IMG/VR virus record: IMGVR_UViG_3300025891_000176
Coordinates: 1-28,241 of that record
Strand: one strand, 5' to 3'
Source of the DNA: a virus
DNA: 28,241 nt
In this document: positions 22,094 through 28,241 of the stretch, piece after piece
Layout: every line of letters starts with the position of its first letter
Numbering within the stretch: the stretch's first letter is position 1
Notes under the pieces: model-generated
Seen by the model: only the letters and a program-made list of their open reading frames with translations
What the model was told of the DNA's origin: nothing
The model's database searches: none
Translations under genes and position numbers: made by a program

Positions 22094-22200
22094 ATTACCC
22101 CACGGCGGGGCAAGGCCGTAGTTCTTATCTTTTTTAACCCCCTGGCGGTGGGCAAAAAGGCCATTAAGGGCGGGAGTGTGAAATCTCTCGCCCATGGCAA
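22094..22200 (+). ncRNA. Candidate structured RNA or leader element, copy B
   Basis: Second copy of the block at 793-897. An outer CCCAC (22099-22103) pairs with GTGGG (22148-22152). A hairpin ACGGC (22102-22106) with GCCGT (22115-22119) competes with it. The linker GTTCTT plus T-run is shared, and the final hairpin is GGGCGGGAG (22168-22176) with CTCTCGCCC (22185-22193). The rest of the 335-base gene-free stretch 22072-22406 is A/T-rich and holds a TGTTAC/GTAACA inverted repeat (22305-22326). The 22407 gene, paralog of the 1036 gene, follows. Confidence 0.45.
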
Positions 22201-22406
22201 AGTTGAAAAGCAGCGCTATAGTTTGCAGGAATTACCGGACGCTTTTACAAGCGAAAATAGAGAATCAAGTATTAAAAATCAAAAATGACCCGATTCTGGC
22301 ATTCTGTTACGGAAAAAACAGTAACAAATCGATGTTAGGCGATAACTACCTTCGATTTTGCCTGGATAAAAGTGATTTCTGGCCTTTAAAAACAATTTAT
22401 TTATAG

Positions 22407-22739
22407 ATGAAATTTAAGCAAATCATTAAGGAAATTATGAACCCACGCTTTTCGATTGAAGAGTTGGAGAATAGTCATACCAAATGTGGGTGCGAATTTA
22501 AAATCACATCACTGTTTTTTGATGACAACAAACGGAATTTCCCAACTAAAGTAGTAGGGTGGATCAATCCGCTGCAGGAACACAAAATCATCGCGACATG
22601 GAATCAAAATGGTGAATGTTTTGTGAACAGTCGTCGGATGAAATCATTTGACCTGGTAAGGCCGACACTAAAAGAGATTGAAGCCTTAAAACCCGTATTC
22701 ATGGGGATGATTTTCATCATCCTATTACTAATCCTTTAA
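22407..22739 (+). CDS. Small protein with C-terminal membrane segment, paralog of 1036-1380
   Basis: A 110-residue protein closely patterned on the 114-residue product at 1036-1380: NPRFSIEELENS, FFDDNKRNFPTKVVGW, ATWNQNGEC and SFDLVRPTLKEIEALKP. The last ~20 residues (FMGMIFIILLLIL) form one hydrophobic segment, so the protein is probably anchored in the inner membrane by its C-terminus. The conserved pair of this gene and the structured leader in both elements suggests joint function. No family name is recognised. Confidence 0.72.
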   Translation: MKFKQIIKEIMNPRFSIEELENSHTKCGCEFKITSLFFDDNKRNFPTKVVGWINPLQEHKIIATWNQNGECFVNSRRMKSFDLVRPTLKEIEALKPVFMGMIFIILLLIL

Positions 22740-22750
22740 ATTTTAATTCA

Positions 22751-23059
22751 ATGAAGATAGCTGTTGTTGGTGATTACGAATCGCCGACCTATAAAGATAT
22801 TGTGCAAAGAGTGAAAATCTTAAATCCGGAAGAAGAAGTTTGGGATTTATCGAGACACAAAACAGGCGGTTGGAAAAAGATGCTTGAGTCCCGTTTTACT
22901 GACATCGGAAACGCACACCGGATTGTAATCAGCCACGACTGGAACGACCACCTTGACGCCAAGCGGGATATTACTCACGCTCAAACGATGAACAAAGAGT
23001 GTTTCATTGAACGTGACGGACAATTCCGTCCGTTTCCTGAATATGCAGAAAGAAAATGA
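22751..23059 (+). CDS. DUF4406-position small protein, possible nucleotide-binding fold
   Basis: A 102-residue protein at the position held by the DUF4406-like gene in element 1. It begins KIAVVGDYESPTYKDIV and has NAHRIVISHDWNDHLDAKRD followed by A..MNKECFI, resembling the YspA/deoxyribosyltransferase-like fold: N-terminal strand-loop, a central acidic W.D motif and a short final part. Direct sequence identity to the 1392-1766 protein is low. Its stop overlaps the next start by 4 bases. Substrate unknown. Confidence 0.6.
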   Translation: MKIAVVGDYESPTYKDIVQRVKILNPEEEVWDLSRHKTGGWKKMLESRFTDIGNAHRIVISHDWNDHLDAKRDITHAQTMNKECFIERDGQFRPFPEYAERK

Positions 23060-23304
23060 AGAAACACCTGATCATATTCACAACGGGGTTTGCCCAGGTA
23101 TTTCTCGTATCTGCAAATACCTACTTTATCAGCCGCACTACATGGCTGGGAATCGCAGTTTGCGGGTTTGGGATTTCGTACCTGTGGACAATCAATGTAA
23201 GGCGTGTGACAATCGGAACTAAAACAGAACAGTTCATCTATTCGACCGGTGCCATGCTTGGAGGATTGACCGGGGTGATGATGGCAAAGCTGATAAAACA
23301 TTAA
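23056..23304 (+). CDS. Small multi-pass membrane protein
   Basis: An 82-residue protein with hydrophobic segments at about 5-22 (LIIFTTGFAQVFLVSA), 28-46 (TWLGIAVCGFGISYLW) and 62-79 (STGAMLGGLTGVMMAKLI), with basic residues between (NVRRVTIGTKTE). It would sit in the inner membrane with two or three passes. It begins inside the stop of the preceding gene. Phage early membrane proteins of this size are often linked to superinfection exclusion or holin-like roles, but nothing in the sequence selects one. There is no counterpart in the first early module. Confidence 0.65.
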   Translation: MKKHLIIFTTGFAQVFLVSANTYFISRTTWLGIAVCGFGISYLWTINVRRVTIGTKTEQFIYSTGAMLGGLTGVMMAKLIKH

Positions 23305-23325
23305 TTGTTCTATAAAACAGAATTT

Positions 23326-23919
23326 ATGCCATCCCTAAATTTCCAAAAACAGTTTATGCCAGGGATCCTGGCAATGCTCGATAAAGAGTACGCAAGGCGA
23401 ACGCGCATAAAACCAAAAACCACTACTATCCGTGCAATGCGGAAAAAGCCGTTTCAAAAGGGAGATTCACTATACTTATTTTCAGGACAGCGGACAAAGA
23501 ATTGCCGAAGATTGGGGAAAGTCACCTGCCGGAAAACTGAAGAGTTGGTCATTGAAGAAGAATCACCCGGTGTTTACAAGATCATTATTAATGGAGCAAA
23601 TTTATCAGATGAAGCTGCTAAAAATGTTGCCCTGGAAGATGGCTTTACCACTTTCAAAGAGATGATTCTTTGGTTCAGAAAAACGCATGGATTTCCGTTT
23701 GTAGGGCAAAGAATATATCTGGCAAACACTTACTACCGAAAGCATTATCTGCATAAGCGGACAAAAGACTTAGTGGTAAATATTGAGCTGTGCAGGTGCG
23801 AAAAGACAATTGAGATTTCACCTGAACAGGTCGAAAAAGTCCGAAATAGTAAACATATCACGGAGCTTGCAACGAAGCATAGCTATGGAATACAAATCAT
23901 TAATCCATTATTCAAATGA
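23326..23919 (+). CDS. ASCH-domain-like protein, copy 2
   Basis: A 197-residue paralog of the 3636-4232 protein; ATG 23326 (MPSLNF) matches that start exactly. The N-terminal ASCH-like part has GILAMLDKEYARRTR, TTIRAMRKKPFQKGD and LYLFSGQRTK. The second half shares ELATKHSYGIQIINPLFK with the end of copy 1. About half of the positions are identical by eye, and the middle has diverged most. A TTG at 23305 is in frame but extends past the shared start. Its stop overlaps the next gene by 4 bases. Likely function is RNA or modified-nucleotide binding, inferred from the fold. Confidence 0.72.
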   Translation: MPSLNFQKQFMPGILAMLDKEYARRTRIKPKTTTIRAMRKKPFQKGDSLYLFSGQRTKNCRRLGKVTCRKTEELVIEEESPGVYKIIINGANLSDEAAKNVALEDGFTTFKEMILWFRKTHGFPFVGQRIYLANTYYRKHYLHKRTKDLVVNIELCRCEKTIEISPEQVEKVRNSKHITELATKHSYGIQIINPLFK

Positions 23920-24140
23920 GTGATCCTGACAAAATACCTGTCGAACTGGACCCGGTCGATGCAATGCTGATTATGAGTTTTCTGAGGGTTGTTAGGAATT
24001 CATTATCCGACCTTAGAGGATTGACAAAAGCTATTGACAACTACGAGTATGAGGTTTGTAAAAACATCACACTGGAGCAGGTGCATGAAGCGAATGATGG
24101 GTTGGCAATCTACCGACTTTTAGCAGAGGCCGGGCTATGA
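23916..24140 (+). CDS. Hypothetical early protein, 74 aa
   Basis: A small, acidic, helical protein (VELDPVDAMLIMSFLRVVRN, then DLRGLTKAI). It overlaps both neighbours by 4 bases (ATGA at each end), which supports it as a translated gene. No membrane or signal segment; no family is recognised. Its place between the ASCH-like gene and the protein preceding the primase corresponds to the 139-aa gene of element 1, but the two sequences are unrelated. Confidence 0.6.
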   Translation: MSDPDKIPVELDPVDAMLIMSFLRVVRNSLSDLRGLTKAIDNYEYEVCKNITLEQVHEANDGLAIYRLLAEAGL

Positions 24141-24442
24141 AGAATATTCTCACTATAAAGCAGGGACGTTCGCGATCGGCATATTTCTATATTATTCAGC
24201 CGGTGCCGGGAATTGAATTTTCGGTAAACCAGGAGGTGCGATGTGTTAATCCAAATACAAACCAGGTTACGACCGGAACAGTTTCAGAATTCTTCTGGAC
24301 GTTTGATTGGGACGAAGCGCCTCGTGGGTTTTTATTTGGAATTTATGGAGTAGAACCAAAACTACTCAGGAAAGCCTTGCTCCTATCCGATCCTGAATTT
24401 AAGGATCCATGGGCAAGACTAATATTAATCAAGGAAAAATGA
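24137..24442 (+). CDS. Hypothetical protein upstream of primase, copy 2
   Basis: A 101-residue protein resembling the 4703-5017 product in its second half: a TFDWDEAPRGFLFGIYGV segment, a leucine-rich helix and a C-terminal strand ending LILIKEK. The first half is strand-rich and differs. It lies 79 bases before the large primase gene. Those 79 bases contain GGGCAG and CTGCCC far apart, which could pair in the mRNA. A role in replication or its control is suggested only by the shared position. Confidence 0.62.
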   Translation: MKNILTIKQGRSRSAYFYIIQPVPGIEFSVNQEVRCVNPNTNQVTTGTVSEFFWTFDWDEAPRGFLFGIYGVEPKLLRKALLLSDPEFKDPWARLILIKEK

Positions 24443-24521
24443 AAAGGGCAGTCAAAGTGGGCTGGCCGTAAAAAAGCAGGTAACCATATAAGGCTGCCCG
24501 TACAAAAATATAAAGCGAGTT

Positions 24522-27500
24522 ATGATAGCGAATGAAATTGTACAACGAATAAAGGATGCAGCTCAAATTGAAAAAATAATCGGGGATTATATCGGACTTA
24601 AGCGCTTTGGGGTAAACTATAAGGCTAATTGCCCGTTTCACGACGAGAATACGAGTAGTTTCGTTGTTTCGCCGGCAAAAGGTATTTACAAATGTTTTGG
24701 ATGTGGCAAGGGTGGCGATGCGGTCCATTTTGTGCAGGAATTTGAGAACATCTCATTTCTGCAGGCTCTTAAAATAGTGGCAAAGCGATACAATATTGAT
24801 GTCCCTGAAAAGGAACTTTCTCCTGAAGAGTTGTCAGCTTATAAACGGCGTGAAAATGCGATTCTTTCACTATCGAAACAAAACGCTTCGTTTCACGCTG
24901 CATTATTAAAGCAAGAAACTGCTTTGGCATATTTAACCGATAGAGGAATTACTCAAACAACTATTGAAAAATGGAATTTGGGTTGGTCTGTAAATGGGTT
25001 TTTCACCGGCAGAATTACTTTCCCTATTCAAAACGTATCCGGTGAAGTTTGCGGATTTACCGGAAGGACAATGGAGAAGGATCTGCAACCAAAATATAAG
25101 AATAGCCCGGAAGACGATTATTTTAAAAAATCAGAATTGTTGTTTGGCTTATACCATGCCAAAAATCAAATTACCAGGATGAACAGGTGTTACATCGTGG
25201 AAGGGCAAACCGATGTATTACAGATGGATCAGTTGGGTTATGGTAATACTTTAGCACCCAGTGGTACTGCACTAACCGTAAAGCAAATTCGGCTGATCAA
25301 GCGATTCACCAAAAATATTGTGCTATTACTGGATGCTGACGCTCCGGGGATCAAGGCGGCCATCAAAAACATTTCACCACTTCTGACCGAGCAGGTTAAT
25401 CTTCGAATCATTGTTTTACCTGAAGGGGAAGATCCTGACAGTTTCATCCGGAAATCGGAACCAGGGGAAGCCACCCAATACATCAACAATGAAGAAATTG
25501 ATTTTATTGAATTCAAAGCTCACCAATTTAAAAAAGAGATTGAAACTGATCCCACGAAAAAAGGTGAACTCATTACTGAAATCACCAATGATATTAGTAT
25601 CGTGCATGATAAGAATGTTCGGCTGGTGTATATACAAAGGTGTTCGGCGATATTCGGTATTAAGGAAAATGAACTGATTAAGGACATCCGCCAGTTGCGC
25701 GAGAAAATGAAGCTAAAAACGGAGGATGGCGTTTTCTTTGCGTTTGAGGAAGCTGCTCCCGATATTAAGGAGAAGAAACAGGTCAATATACTTTCGAATT
25801 TCGACGATGTAATTGATTACCACCTGAATGACAACAGAAATTACATTGGTATGAATTGCGCTCCGCTTCAAAAGAATGAAATATTGAAGTTAAAGAAACT
25901 GACCAAAACTGCAATCTTTGATGAACTTGTTAGTACCATTTTCGACAAAAAAAGCAAGGATGAATCGTCAACGGTAAAGAATCTGAAACGACTGATCAGT
26001 TTTGGCATTGATGTCAGGATGAAGGAAGATAATGAGGTTGATATTGACGAGGAGACCGGTGAAATCAGGGATGTTTCATACATCAATTTCACAGACTGGT
26101 ACCTGAGCAGTGTAACCAGGGAGTTGTCACCGGCGGATGATTTGTTCACCAGTTCAGCAATTGAGCATATTGCAGAATTGCTTTCATTTCTCCCTGAAAG
26201 TTCACGTATGATCAAGATTAATAATGCCCAGGCAGCTTTCAAAAATAAGGGTGTAAAATTGAATATTGGCGATTTCAAAAAGATACTTGGAACATTCCTG
26301 AAAAAGAATGCTAAAGCCTTTGAGGCAGATAATGAACCGGTTGAAATCACCGGCGACAATCCGATGAATCTAAACAAGGAACAGTTCAACGACCTTAACC
26401 GGTATCAGCATTATTTTGAAAAGAACTCGATCCATCATATTTCCAAAACAGGGCAAATTGCGAAAGTCTCTAATTTTGTGATTGTTCCTATCATTCACTC
26501 CAATACATCAACCGGTCATTTCAAATTGTTTGAGATGACGAATGAATTTGGTTTCAAGGTTAATCTGTCGCTGGATACCAAAGATTTGAATGATGTCAGA
26601 CGGTTTAAATGCGCGATTGAAGAAAAAGGAAACTTTGTATTTAAAGGTACCCAGGTTGAACTTGATAATATTAAGGAGCGGTTATACTCCAATACAACCT
26701 ATTCAAACGAAATTGAACAATTGGGATGGCAAAGTGAAGGATTCTGGGCGTGGGCAGACGGCCTGACTACGCTGGACGGGAAATTCACCAAAACAGATAG
26801 TAATGGACTAATAACATTTGCCGAAAAGAATTACCTGATTAAACCGTTCTCCAACCTTTATGCCGGTGATAAAACTGCCTATCTGAATGAAAAGAAATTT
26901 CTGCATAAAACCTGTGATGTTACTTTCGCGGATTGGAGCAGCCGTTATGTGAATGTGTTTGGAGACAATGCCATGCTAGGTATTTGCACCCTGGTCACCT
27001 GCTTTTATTCTGATGCCATATTTAAACTGGTACATGGTGAATTGCCATTGATAAATTTCTTTGGTCCCAAGGGGACTGGGAAAACCCAGCAAGCCGACAG
27101 TCTTTTAGCTTTCTTTGGAGAGAAACAGCCAATCAATAACTTATCGAAAGTAACGATCTATGGTCTTTCACAAACTTTGAAATCGTTTCACAACGCTTTT
27201 TGTCTGATTGATGAATACAAGAATTCAATTGATATGAAGTTCATTGAATTTCTGAAATCGATCTACAACAGGCAAGGGAAGATTCAAGGCAATTTTGCAC
27301 AACAGGGAACCAAGACAGAGCATATCCCCATTAACCAAATGGCTATAGTTTGCGGTCAGGACCTGCCAACACTTGATGTTGCATTGCTGGAGCGCTGCAT
27401 CTGCCTTACTGCCTACAAAAACGACTATACAAACGAGGAAGTTGACAGGTATAAGGAATTAAAGGATATGGAAGAGAATGGATTTGCTCACCTCACCGAT

Positions 27501-28241
27501 GATTTTTTGAAATACAGGGAACTGGTGATTGAGAAATTTGCCGAAAACAACAACCTGGTGCAAAAAATGGTGTCTGCAGAGTGTCATGATGTTTCGGTGA
27601 GACTTCAAAAGAATCTGACCACTATACTAACCAGCTTCTATATTCTGAAAGATAAGTTTCAATTCCCGTTCACTTTCGAGACTGTTTTGAAATTTGGCAT
27701 CAAGGTGATCACCGAGCAGCAGAAATTTATTGAGAGTAGCGATGACCTGAAAAACTTCTGGAGCATCTTCGCTACACTTCTGGAGCAGGACCGGATTAAG
27801 GAGGGAAGGAATTATATTCTGCATGACGTGAGTGAGATCCGCTACATTGGCCATGAAGATGTAACTCAATATGGAAAAGGTATGATGTGCCTGTTTCTGC
27901 GGTGGGATGGCCTATTTCCGATGTATGCCGAATACTCACGACGTAGCAATATGGTGGCTCTTGGTGAAAAAACCATTCAATTCTATCTCGAAAAAACAAA
28001 ATATTACCAGGGCAAGATTAAGGGGAAAAAATTCAGGGATAAGGTAACCGGTCAGGAATGGGTTAATCAGGCGTATTGCTTCGATTATGACAAAATGAAT
28101 ATCAACCTTATCAAGAGTAAAACCATCGAGTTCGACAATACGGATATGATACCCAATGTGCCCAACCAGAACATCGAAGAAATGAATGAATATACGGAAG
28201 CAGATCGTCTTAAAGCGGCTAAGGAGAATCTTCCATTTTAA
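24522..28241 (+). CDS. CHC2-Toprim primase fused to a P-loop helicase-like domain
   Basis: A 1239-residue replication protein that ends exactly at the window edge with its stop codon. CHC2 zinc finger: Cys37, His40, Cys58, Cys61 within CPFHDENTSSF and CFGCGKGGD. DnaG-like Toprim: Glu227 in VEGQTD and Asp271/Asp273 in LLDADAPG. A middle region of ~400 residues has no clear motif. The C-terminal AAA+-like domain has Walker A FGPKGTGKT (847-855, Lys854) and Walker B CLIDEY (894-899). The final residues are ENLPF, again like an SSB tail. Unlike the 998-aa enzyme at 5014, the zinc finger is complete. It should prime and probably unwind DNA for the second element. Confidence 0.88.
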   Translation: MIANEIVQRIKDAAQIEKIIGDYIGLKRFGVNYKANCPFHDENTSSFVVSPAKGIYKCFGCGKGGDAVHFVQEFENISFLQALKIVAKRYNIDVPEKELSPEELSAYKRRENAILSLSKQNASFHAALLKQETALAYLTDRGITQTTIEKWNLGWSVNGFFTGRITFPIQNVSGEVCGFTGRTMEKDLQPKYKNSPEDDYFKKSELLFGLYHAKNQITRMNRCYIVEGQTDVLQMDQLGYGNTLAPSGTALTVKQIRLIKRFTKNIVLLLDADAPGIKAAIKNISPLLTEQVNLRIIVLPEGEDPDSFIRKSEPGEATQYINNEEIDFIEFKAHQFKKEIETDPTKKGELITEITNDISIVHDKNVRLVYIQRCSAIFGIKENELIKDIRQLREKMKLKTEDGVFFAFEEAAPDIKEKKQVNILSNFDDVIDYHLNDNRNYIGMNCAPLQKNEILKLKKLTKTAIFDELVSTIFDKKSKDESSTVKNLKRLISFGIDVRMKEDNEVDIDEETGEIRDVSYINFTDWYLSSVTRELSPADDLFTSSAIEHIAELLSFLPESSRMIKINNAQAAFKNKGVKLNIGDFKKILGTFLKKNAKAFEADNEPVEITGDNPMNLNKEQFNDLNRYQHYFEKNSIHHISKTGQIAKVSNFVIVPIIHSNTSTGHFKLFEMTNEFGFKVNLSLDTKDLNDVRRFKCAIEEKGNFVFKGTQVELDNIKERLYSNTTYSNEIEQLGWQSEGFWAWADGLTTLDGKFTKTDSNGLITFAEKNYLIKPFSNLYAGDKTAYLNEKKFLHKTCDVTFADWSSRYVNVFGDNAMLGICTLVTCFYSDAIFKLVHGELPLINFFGPKGTGKTQQADSLLAFFGEKQPINNLSKVTIYGLSQTLKSFHNAFCLIDEYKNSIDMKFIEFLKSIYNRQGKIQGNFAQQGTKTEHIPINQMAIVCGQDLPTLDVALLERCICLTAYKNDYTNEEVDRYKELKDMEENGFAHLTDDFLKYRELVIEKFAENNNLVQKMVSAECHDVSVRLQKNLTTILTSFYILKDKFQFPFTFETVLKFGIKVITEQQKFIESSDDLKNFWSIFATLLEQDRIKEGRNYILHDVSEIRYIGHEDVTQYGKGMMCLFLRWDGLFPMYAEYSRRSNMVALGEKTIQFYLEKTKYYQGKIKGKKFRDKVTGQEWVNQAYCFDYDKMNINLIKSKTIEFDNTDMIPNVPNQNIEEMNEYTEADRLKAAKENLPF

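Noticed and set aside
22025-22406. Two overlapping open frames in the gap before the 22407 gene.
   Set aside because: They run across the structured block shared with 793-897, where the matching copy has no equivalent frame; their protein sequences look random.
25868-26389. 173-codon frame on the minus strand inside the large primase gene.
   Set aside because: Serine/leucine-rich shadow of the lysine/glutamate-rich sense strand.

Overview
The window looks like prophage or phage-derived DNA of a Bacteroidota host. The evidence is the Bacteroidetes-type tyrosine integrase with an N-terminal arm-binding domain, TAnnTTTG-like promoter elements, few Shine-Dalgarno sequences, and long chains of same-strand genes joined by ATGA overlaps. 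No rRNA, tRNA, CRISPR array or insertion sequence was seen.

Two related elements appear to lie end to end. Element 1 (about 1 to 18.3 kb) starts with small DNA-binding regulators (1-755), a structured non-coding stretch (756-1035) and small early genes: a membrane-anchored protein, a DUF4406-like protein, an HNH-like protein, a compact adenine methyltransferase and an ASCH-like protein. A 998-aa Toprim primase-helicase follows (5014-8010). Next is a complete diversity-generating retroelement (DGR, 8411-10761) with two variable target genes, one adenine-rich template repeat, a reverse transcriptase and a coupled small gene, closed by a terminator at 10793-10822. A roughly 640-base non-coding region then carries eight exact copies of GGTTACAA/TTGTAACC upstream of a probable promoter. 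The virion module comes last: S49-type prohead protease, HK97-like major capsid protein, a second structural protein, a terminator, several head or packaging genes, a small-terminase candidate, and a large terminase that holds only its ATPase half.

Element 2 (about 18.3 kb to the window end) begins where the terminase reading frame breaks off. It has an integrase, a convergent CI-like repressor with S24 domain, an operator-rich divergent region, and an early module. That early module repeats much of the element 1 plan: DNA-binding protein, LuxR-type HTH, structured non-coding stretch, membrane-anchored 110-aa protein, ASCH protein, ~101-aa protein, and a 1239-aa CHC2-Toprim primase-helicase ending at the last base. 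The simplest reading is that element 2 integrated into the terminase gene of a related prophage. The other terminase half should then lie past the right edge.

The most notable signals are the two-target DGR, the GGTTACAA array, a candidate structured RNA present once in each element with compensatory base changes, the nested arrangement in terL, and SSB-like LPF C-termini on both primases and one small protein. No similarity search could be run; family names rest on motifs read by eye.
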